40,468 bases of DNA, from the NCBI GenBank assembly GCA_021199235.1, contig JAJQIL010000094.1, positions 1 to 40,468 on the forward strand, in the 5' to 3' direction. This stretch comes from Lachnospiraceae bacterium. Lineage in GTDB: Bacteria; Bacillota; Clostridia; Lachnospirales; Lachnospiraceae. Under the pieces are notes generated by a model. The model searched no databases and was not told the DNA's origin. It was given only the letters and a program-made list of their open reading frames with translations. A program made the position numbers and the translations under genes. Shown here in pieces: positions 32,740 to 40,468 of this stretch; the stretch's first letter is position 1, and every line of letters begins with the position of its first letter.

Positions 32740-34329
32740 ATGAGTAAAATATTTAATACCACAGCAAACTGTATACCGGAAAAGCATTATATGGTAGATC
32801 TTACAGAACGGCTGAAAAAAATCCGGGAAATGGTTGACCGTGGTGATTATTTTACCATCAACCGCGCCAGACAATACGGGAAAACAACCACACTTCTGGC
32901 ACTGGCGGAATATCTGAAAAAAGATTATCTGGTAATTCGGCTGGATTTTCAGCGGTTAAGCGACGCTTCCTTTGCGGATGAAAGCAGTTTTATCTTTGCA
33001 CTCTCGAAGCGGATTCTTCTTGCTGTAAAGGATATTGAGATTCCTGAAGAGTCGAAAAAACATCTCGCTTTTTTTGCTCAGCAAAAAGGGAATTCGGAAA
33101 CACTGGATGAATTATTTATTGTTCTGAACGAATGGTGTGAACTTTCTGAAAAACCGATTGTACTTATGATCGATGAAGTGGATCAGGCTTCCAATTACCA
33201 GGTCTTTCTGAACTTTCTTGCACAATTGAGAGCAAATTACATTGAAAGGGATCTGATTTTCACGTTCCACTCCGTGATTCTGGCGGGAGTATATGATATT
33301 AAAAATCTGAAAAGAAAATTTGTTGCTCAAGATGAACATAACACGAATTCACCATGGAATATAGCCGCTGATTATAAAATCGACATGAGTTTTTCCGCAG
33401 TTGACATTGAAGGGATGCTTCGTGAATATGAACGCGATTACACAACGGGAATGGACGTGCAGGCAGTTGCTCAGGAAATTTATGATTATACATCCGGATA
33501 TCCATTTCTGGTATCGCGCATTTGCAAATATCTGGATGAAACACTTCCGGGCACGGAGGCTTTTTCGGATCGTTCAGCTGTCTGGACAAAAGAAGGAATC
33601 ATCAAGGCCGCCGGAGCGATCGTGATGGAAGAAAATACACTGTTTGAATCCCTGATTGACAAGGTAAATCTGTACCCGGATCTGAAAGAGATTTTGTATG
33701 ATATACTGATAAACGGGGCAGATGTTTACTACAATCCGGACAGTACAGCGATCAGTGCAGCAAAAATGTTTGGATTTGTCAGAAAGAAGGATGCAAAAAT
33801 CATCATAGCCAACCGTATTTTTGAAACGCGTCTGTATAACTGTTTCCTGCTCTCTGAAGAAAGCAGGACAACAGACATTTACCGTCTCGGAGTCCGCGAA
33901 AAGTATCAGTTCATACGCGACGATGGACTTGACATGAAGTTAATTCTGGAACGTTTTGTTGTCAGTTTTGATGACCTTTACGGCGATCAGAAACAAAAGT
34001 TTAAAGAAGAAGACGGCAGGAAATATTTTCTGCTGTATCTCCGTCCCATCATAAACGGGGAAGGGAATTACTACATCGAGTCGCGTACCAGAAATATGGA
34101 GCGGACGGATATTATCATTGATTATAAAGCGAAACAATACGTGATCGAGCTCAAGCTCTGGCATGGAAATGCCTATAATACGCGAGGCGAAAAGCAGTTG
34201 AAGGATTATCTTGATTATTATCATCTCAACACCGGATATATGCTCAGTTTCAATTTCAACCAGAAAAAAGACATCGGTCTGAAGGAAATCAGAATCGGTG
34301 ATAAGCTGCTGATAGAGGCCGTGGTGTAA
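32740..34329 (+). CDS. AAA-type ATPase fused to a PD-(D/E)XK nuclease-like domain
   Basis: This 529-residue protein begins MSKIFNTTANCIPEKHYMVD. An AAA-like ATPase domain follows: P-loop NRARQYGKTTTL (about residues 40-51) and Walker B KPIVLMIDEVDQ. A helical middle region contains YTSGYPFLVSRICKYLDE, typical of STAND/AAA-type ATPases of this group. The C-terminus carries a restriction-fold signature, RTDIIIDY then YVIELKLWHG, followed by a K-x-L-x-D-Y helix. The start is ATG 32740 after GGAAGGAAG. The gene has its own promoter and lower GC than its neighbours, consistent with horizontal transfer. Multiple-copy families of this type are common in Clostridia and anaerobic bacteria; function is unknown, with defence or mobile-element roles proposed only by analogy. 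Confidence 0.82.
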   Translation: MSKIFNTTANCIPEKHYMVDLTERLKKIREMVDRGDYFTINRARQYGKTTTLLALAEYLKKDYLVIRLDFQRLSDASFADESSFIFALSKRILLAVKDIEIPEESKKHLAFFAQQKGNSETLDELFIVLNEWCELSEKPIVLMIDEVDQASNYQVFLNFLAQLRANYIERDLIFTFHSVILAGVYDIKNLKRKFVAQDEHNTNSPWNIAADYKIDMSFSAVDIEGMLREYERDYTTGMDVQAVAQEIYDYTSGYPFLVSRICKYLDETLPGTEAFSDRSAVWTKEGIIKAAGAIVMEENTLFESLIDKVNLYPDLKEILYDILINGADVYYNPDSTAISAAKMFGFVRKKDAKIIIANRIFETRLYNCFLLSEESRTTDIYRLGVREKYQFIRDDGLDMKLILERFVVSFDDLYGDQKQKFKEEDGRKYFLLYLRPIINGEGNYYIESRTRNMERTDIIIDYKAKQYVIELKLWHGNAYNTRGEKQLKDYLDYYHLNTGYMLSFNFNQKKDIGLKEIRIGDKLLIEAVV

Positions 34330-34398
34330 TGCCGCTGTCTCCTGGCCCGGATACCTGAAAAGAAAAGTCCTTGCTATGAATACATGAAAGGTTTAAGT

Positions 34399-34608
34399 AT
34401 GCTGGATACCGAGCTGCTGACCCTCTATGAGGACGGCACCTTTGACGGAGCCGCCGCCGTCTCCGGCTCGGCACTTGACGAAAGCGCAGAGCTGATCGGC
34501 GACGCAGCCATCGTCACGGACGAGGAACGCGGCAGCGTACTGCCTCTTTTTCTTTCGCCGTTTAGATTCTCAGTATTTCACAGTATTTCAGATCGCCACC
34601 AGCATTGA
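34399..34608 (+). CDS. Doubtful 69-residue ORF
   Basis: An ORF starting at ATG 34399, seven bases after AAAGG, encodes an acidic peptide (MLDTELLTLYEDGTFDGAAA...). I do not recognise it. It lies between the ATPase gene and the 3' end of accDA and runs to within 3 bp of the latter. The composition of the last third looks non-coding. It may be the remnant of a larger gene or a chance frame in an otherwise empty 281-bp gap. Confidence 0.2.
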   Translation: MLDTELLTLYEDGTFDGAAAVSGSALDESAELIGDAAIVTDEERGSVLPLFLSPFRFSVFHSISDRHQH

Positions 34609-34610
34609 TC

Positions 34611-36407
34611 CTACATCTGCCGGAACCGGTTCTGTCTCTGCTCCATGATCTCCTGCGGACTCTTATCCGCGCACTCATGGAAAAATTCCCGCATGTGCTT
34701 ATCAATGATCTTCGCGATTTCTTCGAGGCTTTCCTCTTCCGCCGGCTCGTCCTCGCAGATGATACGCTCGATGATACCGAGCTCATAAAGCTCCTGGGCG
34801 GTCACTTTCATCAGCTTCACCGCCTCATCAGCACGGCTTGCGTCCTTCCAGATGATGGAAGCAAAGCCCTCCGGAGAAAGGATCGAGTAGGTCGCGTTCT
34901 CCAGCATCCAGACCTCGTTTGCTACCGCGAGCGCCAGCGCGCCGCCGCTGCCGCCCTGCCCGATGACGATGGAAAGGATCGGCACCTTCATCGTAGACAT
35001 CTCATAAAGGTTGCGTGCGATGGCCTCACCCTGACCGCGCTCCTCTGCTTCCATGCCCGGATAAGCACCTGGTGTATCGACAAAGCAGATGATCGGACGG
35101 TTGAATTTCTCTGCCTGTTTCATCAGGCGCAGCGATTTGCGGTAACCTTCCGGAGAAGCCATGCCGAAATTCCGGCCGATGGTCTCCTCCATGGTCTTGC
35201 CGCGTTCCTGACCGATCACCGTCACCGGCACACCGCAGTAAGTAGCGAGGCCGCCGACCACCGCAGCGTCATCGCCGAAATAGCGGTCTCCGTGAAATTC
35301 AATAAAATCCTTAAACAGACAGCGGATATAATCGTCCGCGACCAGACGTCCGGTCTTTCTTGCCTGATGTACTGCCTCCAGAGGCTCCGTGTGGCGCTTC
35401 GCAATCTTGTTCAGCGTCTTCTGCCGCATCGTACCGGAAAACGGCGCACGGCGGCTCTTCGGTGCATTATCTCTCCAGCTCTCAAACTGCCGCCGCATGG
35501 CCTCCGGAATCGACTCCGTTGAGGAGGTGTGTAGATTATTTTCCTCCGACCAGGTCTGCCAGGATTCCTGCCCGCTGTGCAGCTTCAGCAAAAGCCCCAG
35601 CATCGCTTTCTGATCCTTCCGCTCTACCACGCGGTCCACAAATCCATGCTCCTGCTGGAATTCCGCTCTCTGGAAGCCTTCCGGCAGCTTCTGCCGGATC
35701 GTCTGCTCGATCACACGCGGCCCCGCGAATCCGATCAGCGCCTTTGGTTCTGAGAGAATGATGTCTCCGAGCATCGCAAAGCTCGCGGTCACGCCGCCGG
35801 TCGTCGGGTCAGTCAGCACACTGATATAGAGCAGCCCCGCGTCCGAATGGTTTTTGACTGCCGCGGACGTCTTTGCCATCTGCATCAGGGAAACGATGCC
35901 TTCCTGCATTCTCGCGCCGCCGCTCGCCGCGTACACGATCACCGGAAGCCTTCTCTCGGTCGCGCGCTCAAATGCTCTGGCCACCTTCTCGCCTACGTTG
36001 TAGCCCATGCTTCCCATCAGGAAGCGGCAGTCGCAGACCATGATCGCCGTCTCAAAGTCATTGATCTTCCCATATCCGGTCACGATCGCCTCGTTCAGGG
36101 AGGTCTTCTCCTTCACGGCCGCCAGCTTGTCCTCATATTCCGGGTAGTCCAGCGGATTGACTTCTTCCATCTGCGCGTCCCATTCCTCAAAAGTCCCGGC
36201 ATCAAGGATCATCTCTATCCGCCGGTAAGCATGCACGCGGAAATGATATCCGCACTTCGGACAGATGTAGTAATTCTCCTTCAGCTCCTGCGCGGTAAAC
36301 GTCGCGCCGCATTTTTTACACGGACGCTTTTCCGGGCGCTTTTCCGGCTCCTTTGTTTCCGTCTGTGTACGCGCGTTTTTGTCAAAAATCTGTTTCAGGC
36401 TCGGCAT
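34611..36407 (-). CDS. accDA: Fused acetyl-CoA carboxylase carboxyltransferase, beta-alpha (AccD-AccA)
   Basis: This 598-residue protein joins both carboxyltransferase subunits of acetyl-CoA carboxylase, which makes malonyl-CoA for fatty acid synthesis. The AccD part (about residues 1-280) begins with the zinc ribbon CKKC (30-33) and CPKC (49-52) and contains YAASGGARMQEG and GFAGPRVIEQTI. The AccA part (about 300-598) includes FHGDRYFGDD, RGKTMEETIGRNFGM, DTPGAYPGMEAEERGQGEAI and GQGGSGGALALAVAN. Separate genes are the rule in most bacteria; fusion is known in some Firmicutes. ATG 36407 is supported by AAGGAG at 8 bp. A dispersed-repeat copy lies just upstream. Biotin carboxylase and carrier genes are not in the window. 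Confidence 0.95.
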   Translation of the reverse strand: MPSLKQIFDKNARTQTETKEPEKRPEKRPCKKCGATFTAQELKENYYICPKCGYHFRVHAYRRIEMILDAGTFEEWDAQMEEVNPLDYPEYEDKLAAVKEKTSLNEAIVTGYGKINDFETAIMVCDCRFLMGSMGYNVGEKVARAFERATERRLPVIVYAASGGARMQEGIVSLMQMAKTSAAVKNHSDAGLLYISVLTDPTTGGVTASFAMLGDIILSEPKALIGFAGPRVIEQTIRQKLPEGFQRAEFQQEHGFVDRVVERKDQKAMLGLLLKLHSGQESWQTWSEENNLHTSSTESIPEAMRRQFESWRDNAPKSRRAPFSGTMRQKTLNKIAKRHTEPLEAVHQARKTGRLVADDYIRCLFKDFIEFHGDRYFGDDAAVVGGLATYCGVPVTVIGQERGKTMEETIGRNFGMASPEGYRKSLRLMKQAEKFNRPIICFVDTPGAYPGMEAEERGQGEAIARNLYEMSTMKVPILSIVIGQGGSGGALALAVANEVWMLENATYSILSPEGFASIIWKDASRADEAVKLMKVTAQELYELGIIERIICEDEPAEEESLEEIAKIIDKHMREFFHECADKSPQEIMEQRQNRFRQM

Positions 36408-36437
36408 AATTCCTGCTCCTTTTTTCAATGTATATTT

Positions 36438-36504
36438 CCCTTGTAATATCTACGTTGTCATACGTACCTCGCAGCAAGTGCGAAGTACTGTCCTGAATAA
36501 TTAC
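36438..36504. repeat. Partial copy of the dispersed hairpin repeat
   Basis: These 67 bp match 4506-4572 at 61 positions without gaps. They include the stem GTACCTCGCA-GCAAG-TGCGAAGTAC and the end CTGTCCTGAATAATTAC. The single change in the stem gives a G-U pair in the minus-strand transcript, so the hairpin is kept there. It lies in the 149-bp gap between prfA and accDA. Confidence 0.8.
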
Positions 36505-36556
36505 GCTTATTCCGTTAAATACTTCTGTCCCGGCAGTGATTTATTTCAGTTGTTGC

Positions 36557-37630
36557 TCACGCGCTCTCCAGCCGGCTCAGCTTTGCCGCCTGATCGGCCG
36601 CGATACAGTGATCGATGATCTCCTGTATGTCGCCGTCCATGATCTTATCCAGCCGGTACAGCGTGAGATTGATCCGATGATCGGTCACACGCCCCTGCGG
36701 GAAATTGTAGGTGCGGATCTTCTCGGAACGGTCGCCGGATCCCACCTGACTGCGGCGGGCCTCCGCCTCCGCGTCATGCGCTTTCTGAAGCTCCAGATCA
36801 TACAACTTCGCACGCAGTACTTTCAGAGCCTTATCCTTATTTTTCAGCTGAGATTTCTCGTCCTGGCAGGAGATCACGATGCCGGTCGGTATATGCGTCA
36901 GCCGGACTGCTGAGTCTGTCGTGTTGACGCACTGCCCGCCGTTGCCGGAAGCACGGAACACATCAAATTTGCAGTCGTTCAGATCCAGCTGTACATCCAC
37001 TTCTTCCGCCTCCGGCATGATCGCTACCGTGATCGTCGAGGTATGAATACGGCCGCCGGATTCCGTCTCCGGCACCCGCTGCACGCGATGTACCCCGGAC
37101 TCATATTTCAGCATGGAATACGCGCCCTGTCCGGTCACCATGAAGCTGACAAACTTCATGCCGCCGATGCCGATCTCCTCAACGTCCATCGTCTCGACCT
37201 TCCAGCGGCGGCTCTCCGCGTAATGCACATACATACGGTAAATCTCCGCAGCGAACAGCGCCGCCTCGTCTCCTCCCGCTCCCGCGCGAATCTCAATGAT
37301 TACGTTCTTATCGTCATTCGGGTCTTTCGGAAGCAGCAGGATCTTCAGCTTCCTCTCCAGCTCGCTGACTTTTGCTCTCGCGTCAGAAAGCTCCTCTTTC
37401 AGCATCTCCCGCATTTCCTCATCGGATTCTTCCTCCAGCATTGCCAGAGACTCCTCCGCTGTCTGCTGGTATTTCCTGTATTCGCGATAAGTATCAACGA
37501 GCGGCTGCAGGCTGCCCTGCTCCTTCAGCAGCTTCTGAAATCTCGCCTGATCCGCGATCACGGACGGCTCGTTGAGCATATTCAGGATTTCCTCAAAGCG
37601 TATCAGCAAATCCTCCAGTTTATCGAACAT
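36557..37630 (-). CDS. prfA: Peptide chain release factor 1
   Basis: This 357-residue class I release factor recognises UAA and UAG and triggers peptide release on the ribosome. The peptidyl-tRNA hydrolysis motif GGQ is at residues 231-233 ([20 protein letters not shown]). The stop-codon-reading P-x-T tripeptide, PET at 187-189 in [19 protein letters not shown], is of RF1 type. Length is normal. The C-terminal [20 protein letters not shown] also fits. It lies 27 bp after prmC, whose product methylates the glutamine of GGQ, a common and functionally sensible pairing. Confidence 0.97.
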   Translation of the reverse strand: MFDKLEDLLIRFEEILNMLNEPSVIADQARFQKLLKEQGSLQPLVDTYREYRKYQQTAEESLAMLEEESDEEMREMLKEELSDARAKVSELERKLKILLLPKDPNDDKNVIIEIRAGAGGDEAALFAAEIYRMYVHYAESRRWKVETMDVEEIGIGGMKFVSFMVTGQGAYSMLKYESGVHRVQRVPETESGGRIHTSTITVAIMPEAEEVDVQLDLNDCKFDVFRASGNGGQCVNTTDSAVRLTHIPTGIVISCQDEKSQLKNKDKALKVLRAKLYDLELQKAHDAEAEARRSQVGSGDRSEKIRTYNFPQGRVTDHRINLTLYRLDKIMDGDIQEIIDHCIAADQAAKLSRLESA

Positions 37631-37657
37631 AGCTTCCTCCAGACAATTTCTTAATAG

Positions 37658-38872
37658 TTATGGTGCAATCTGCCCCGACACCACCCGATCGAGTCCCGGC
37701 AGGTCTTTCGTCACCTGAATTTTTGAAAATCCATTCTGCCGCATCAGCTCCGATACCGCTTCTCCCTGATCAAAGCCAATCTCCAGAAGCAGCCAGCCGC
37801 CCGGCAGCAGATAATCCCGGCTCTCCCGGATAATTTTCCGGTAAAAATCCAGGCCGTCCTCTCCGCCGTCCAGAGCCATGCGTGGCTCGTGCGCACGCAC
37901 CTCCTCCGACAGTTCCTCAATCACGGAGGAACGGATGTAGGGCGGGTTAGAGACGATCATATGGAATCTGTTTTTTACCGCATGGTCTCCGACCTCCTCA
38001 GCAGCATCCATATCCCGCATAGAGGAAGAAGCGTCCGCTCTGAACGCAGAAAACAGATCACTTCGCACAAACTGTACATCTGCCTGCAGCCGCCGCGCAT
38101 TCTCCCGCGCTGCGCGAAGCGCCTCCTCTGAAATGTCAGAGGCTATGACCCGCAATTTTACCGCTGTGGTCTGTCCGGACCGGCGTTCCTGACGAGACAA
38201 CCGACTGTTCCCGTCCGTACGAATTTCCTGCTGCGGCTGGCAACTGCTCCTGTCCGTCTGCATCTCCTGCTGCGGCTGGCTGCTGCTCCTGTCCGTCTGC
38301 ATCTCCTGCCGCGGCTGGCTGCTGCTCCTGTCCGTCTGCATCTCCTGCCGCGGCTGCCATGATGGTTTGCTGTAATGCTGCTCCCACAGCTTCGCAAGGC
38401 TCACAGCGATGCACCCCGATCCGGTACACAGATCGAGGATCCGCAGTTCTCTCGCATTATTTTGCACAGGTTCCTGTATCAGTCCTTTTTCTGCGCCTTT
38501 TTGCAAAATATCCGGCTCATACTCCGTCGGTACAGCCGCAGTTCGTTCCAGCGTTTCAAGCGCCAGCTCCACCAGCGTTTCCGTATCCTGTCTGGGAATC
38601 AGGACATGCTCATTGACCAGAAACGGCAGACCCATGAATTCCTGCTCCCCGGTCAGATGCTGAAGCGGGATGTGTGCACCGCGTCGATCGACCAGCGCAG
38701 CATACGCATCCCTCTGTTCTTCACTCATACATTTATCGCGGTCGGCCAGAAAAGCCGCACGGCTGATCCCGGTCGCATATTCTAAAAGATACCACGCATC
38801 GACCGCCGCGTCCTCAATCCCGCGGGACGCCAGAAAAGCCTCCGCCCGGCTGTACGCATCCTGCAGAGTCAT
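37658..38872 (-). CDS. prmC: Release factor glutamine methyltransferase with a tandem-repeat insert
   Basis: This 404-residue SAM-dependent methyltransferase modifies the GGQ glutamine of release factors. The N-terminal helical domain includes QHLTGEQEFMGLPFLVNEHV and LIPRQDTETLVE. The SAM motif is DLCTGSGCIAVSLAKLW (147-163), VIASDIS starts at about 242, and the substrate-binding motif is NPPYIRSSVIEELSEEVRAHEP (NPPY at 309-312). Typical PrmC has about 280-290 residues. The excess comes from two inserts: about residues 112-141, and 171-235 with four copies of a 13-residue unit (S-S-S-Q-P-R/Q-Q-E-M-Q-T-D-R). The second insert sits between SAM-binding strands, yet the frame and motifs are intact. 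It overlaps the upstream yqhQ stop by 4 bp. Confidence 0.95.
   Translation of the reverse strand: MTLQDAYSRAEAFLASRGIEDAAVDAWYLLEYATGISRAAFLADRDKCMSEEQRDAYAALVDRRGAHIPLQHLTGEQEFMGLPFLVNEHVLIPRQDTETLVELALETLERTAAVPTEYEPDILQKGAEKGLIQEPVQNNARELRILDLCTGSGCIAVSLAKLWEQHYSKPSWQPRQEMQTDRSSSQPRQEMQTDRSSSQPQQEMQTDRSSCQPQQEIRTDGNSRLSRQERRSGQTTAVKLRVIASDISEEALRAARENARRLQADVQFVRSDLFSAFRADASSSMRDMDAAEEVGDHAVKNRFHMIVSNPPYIRSSVIEELSEEVRAHEPRMALDGGEDGLDFYRKIIRESRDYLLPGGWLLLEIGFDQGEAVSELMRQNGFSKIQVTKDLPGLDRVVSGQIAP
38233..38358 (-). repeat. 39-bp tandem repeat within prmC
   Basis: The sequence starting GCGGCTGGC recurs at 38233, 38272, 38311 and 38350, a strict 39-bp period, with few differences between copies. 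A degenerate partial copy precedes it. The period is a multiple of three, so copy-number change would keep the reading frame of prmC. Confidence 0.85.
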
Positions 38873-39963
38873 GCCTCCGCATCCTCTTTCAACTCATAAT
38901 GCGTCCCGAACTGTTCATTCTCAAACTTTCTCCAGTCAAATACCGCTTCCACGGACGCAATGCCTACCTCGATCATCGAGTCGTCCGGTTCCTTCGTCGT
39001 CAAATGCTGCATCATCATACCCGGGCGGCTTAAAGCATTGATCACCTTATTATCTGTCCGACCCGCAAGCTGAATAAACTCATACGACACGCCCGCAATA
39101 AGCGGGAGCAGCGCCAGACGTAGCACGATCCGCCATAAAGCCGAATTTACATGGAACAGCGCAAACAGCGGAATACTGAACAGCATGATAAAGATAATGC
39201 TGATAAACATAACAATGAACAGGAAGCTTGTGCCGCAGCGCTTATGTTCACGGGAACATTTTCGTACATTCTCTACTGTCAGTTCCAGTCCGTTCTCAAT
39301 GCAGTTGATGCACTTGTGCTCCGCGCCGTGATACATAAAAGTGCGCTGGATATCTTTCATACGGGAGATCAGCAGAAGGTAGCCAAAGAAAATCAGCAGC
39401 TTCACCGCGCTCTCGATCATCAGCAGCACTGTCTCTGATTTGATCACCGGATTCAGCAGCCTCGAAATAAAATACGGCAGCATCATAAACAGCACAACAG
39501 AAAAAGCCAGTGAAAAAATGACTGTCAGCGTCATCAGCCAGTCATCATCGCCGGAAGCATCCCCGCTGGCCGCTTCCTTCTCCAGCTTTTTCTCACATTT
39601 TGCCAGAACCTTTTCTGCTTCTTCCGTCTTTCCTTTCACCCGCAGCTTTTCCGCCTTTGCTGCCGCCTTTTTGCGTGCCTTACCCTCGCGCTCGGCCTTT
39701 TCTTCTTCCGTCTCCTCCGCAAAGAAGGACGCAGAGAACATCAGCGTCTTCATGCCAAGGATCATGGAATCAAAAAAATTCACAACACCGCGGATGATCG
39801 GAAGCCTTACAAATTTATGCTTCTGAAGCTTTTCACTGGAGCAGTCCTGCGTGTCGACCACAATCTTCCCATCCTGCGTCCGCACTGCCACAGCATACCG
39901 GCCGCGATTGCGCATCATGACACCTTCAATCACGGACTGCCCTCCGATACCGGATGGTTTCAT
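38869..39963 (-). CDS. yqhQ: DUF1385 family membrane protein (YqhQ-like)
   Basis: This 364-residue membrane protein of the DUF1385 family starts KPSGIGGQSVIEGVMMRNRG, its hallmark, followed by ...RLPIIRGVVNFFDSMILGMKTL. A charged, coiled-coil-like insert (about residues 85-135, EETEEEKAEREGKARKKAAA) separates this from at least four membrane segments. The central HGAEHKCINCIENG and SREHKRCGTSFLFIV carry conserved His and Cys residues that could bind metal. The biochemical role is not known. It is the standard neighbour of prmC and rpmE in Clostridia and overlaps prmC by 4 bp (ATGA). Confidence 0.92.
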   Translation of the reverse strand: MKPSGIGGQSVIEGVMMRNRGRYAVAVRTQDGKIVVDTQDCSSEKLQKHKFVRLPIIRGVVNFFDSMILGMKTLMFSASFFAEETEEEKAEREGKARKKAAAKAEKLRVKGKTEEAEKVLAKCEKKLEKEAASGDASGDDDWLMTLTVIFSLAFSVVLFMMLPYFISRLLNPVIKSETVLLMIESAVKLLIFFGYLLLISRMKDIQRTFMYHGAEHKCINCIENGLELTVENVRKCSREHKRCGTSFLFIVMFISIIFIMLFSIPLFALFHVNSALWRIVLRLALLPLIAGVSYEFIQLAGRTDNKVINALSRPGMMMQHLTTKEPDDSMIEVGIASVEAVFDWRKFENEQFGTHYELKEDAEA

Positions 39964-40101
39964 ATCATCGTCCCTTTCTACAACGGATAATCATCGAACA
40001 GGGTGATTATTCCCTTACTCTCCGCGCGGGCAGCATCCGGCAATAACTGAAAAATCCCTTATACAGCCCTGCGCATTAAAAACATCCCGTATATGAAAAC
40101 A

Positions 40102-40126
40102 GGTTGAGATCCTGCGAACCTCAACC
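40102..40126 (-). terminator. Terminator after rpmE
   Basis: GGTTGAG (40102-40108) pairs with CTCAACC (40120-40126). On the minus strand it is followed by TGTTTTC. It lies about 20 bp after the rpmE stop and separates it from yqhQ. Confidence 0.6.
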
Positions 40127-40147
40127 CACTCTTTTCCCCATTTATTT

Positions 40148-40348
40148 TTACTGGAGACCATACTTCTTGTTGAAGCGCTCGATACGTCCGCGCGCAGTAA
40201 CTGCTTTCTGCTGTCCTGAATAGAACGGATGGCACTTGGAACAGATCTCCACGTGGATGCTTGGCTTTGTAGAACCTGTCACGAACGTGTTGCCGCAGTT
40301 GCAGGTCACCTCTGCCTGATAGTACTTCGGCTGAATTGCTTCTTTCAT
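40148..40348 (-). CDS. rpmE: 50S ribosomal protein L31, zinc-binding form
   Basis: This 66-residue ribosomal protein has the four cysteines of the zinc-binding form in CNCG (residues 16 and 18) and CSKC (about 35 and 38). [20 protein letters not shown] at the start and [20 protein letters not shown] near the end are family signatures. ATG 40348 is supported by GAGGTG at 6 bp. A longer frame upstream runs through the promoter and is not used. Confidence 0.97.
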   Translation of the reverse strand: MKEAIQPKYYQAEVTCNCGNTFVTGSTKPSIHVEICSKCHPFYSGQQKAVTARGRIERFNKKYGLQ

Positions 40349-40385
40349 CTTATTCACCTCGTTTCTTACATTACACAACATACGG

Positions 40386-40414
40386 AGCATAGCATAATTC
40401 ATACAGAATTGCAA
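40386..40414 (-). promoter_or_regulatory. Promoter of rpmE
   Basis: On the minus strand TTGCAA (40414-40409) and TATGCT (40391-40386) are separated by 17 bp, about 35 bp before the start codon. Confidence 0.6.
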
Positions 40415-40468
40415 GATTTTTTTATATAAACTTCTGCCGGCTATGGGCCATTTATGATAATGTCCTTA

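Noticed and set aside
34605-35522. A 305-codon + strand frame opposite accDA
   Set aside because: It is antisense to a highly conserved enzyme gene and shows no family features or ribosome binding site.
38233-38358. CRISPR array
   Set aside because: The repeat is a contiguous 39-bp tandem repeat without spacers and lies in the frame of prmC.

Overview
The window looks like a chromosomal segment of a Gram-positive anaerobe of the Clostridia, most likely Lachnospiraceae. The reasons are the housekeeping order rpmE - yqhQ (DUF1385) - prmC - prfA, the fusion of both acetyl-CoA carboxyltransferase subunits into one protein, strong AGGAGG-type ribosome binding sites, near-consensus sigma-A promoters with 17-bp spacers, and the wealth of LacI regulators and sugar ABC transporters. 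The taxonomic call is an inference from gene content; no marker such as 16S rRNA is present.

Layout. (1) 0.3-4.4 kb: a small XRE regulator and a secreted tannase-like alpha/beta hydrolase share a 15-bp operator-like sequence; a LysR regulator converges on them. (2) 4.4-6.2 kb: a dispersed repeat, an isolated small transcription unit with a 25-codon ORF, and a LacI regulator with an odd in-frame hairpin segment. (3) 6.2-18 kb: a long minus-strand carbohydrate cluster reading solute-binding protein, two permeases (MalEFG/MdxEFG type), secreted GH13 alpha-amylase, an unrecognised 652-residue protein overlapping a small zinc-ribbon protein, and a cytoplasmic GH53 galactanase. Its promoter carries several MalR-like operators, and a MalR-type LacI regulator plus a HAD hydrolase lie just upstream. 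(4) 18-19.4 kb: a type II toxin-antitoxin pair and a Uma2-family protein. (5) 19.5-25.7 kb: a second sugar uptake operon (binding protein, two permeases) followed by a YicI-type alpha-xylosidase. (6) 26-30 kb: a heterodimeric ABC exporter. (7) 30-34.6 kb: a DinJ-YafQ pair, GH51 arabinofuranosidase with what looks like the last codons of a lost permease upstream, and an AAA-type ATPase/PD-(D/E)XK protein. (8) 34.6-40.4 kb: the core genes accDA, prfA, prmC, yqhQ and rpmE.

The catabolic genes together suggest growth on plant polysaccharides: starch or maltodextrin, galactan, arabinan side chains, xyloglucan-type alpha-xylosides and possibly gallate esters. Neither sugar importer has its own ATPase gene here, so a shared MsmK/MalK-type ATPase elsewhere is expected. 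Both binding proteins lack a lipobox cysteine, and both are followed by strong intercistronic stem-loops.

Non-coding structure is abundant. A dispersed repeat family is defined by GTAACnnTTCAG-type inverted ends (about 4.4, 9.8, 11.8, 19.4, 22.0 and 36.4 kb). There are two larger fold-back elements (18.0 and 29.9 kb) and a 39-bp in-frame tandem repeat inside prmC. The least explained protein-coding item is the overlapping pair at 7.6-9.8 kb.
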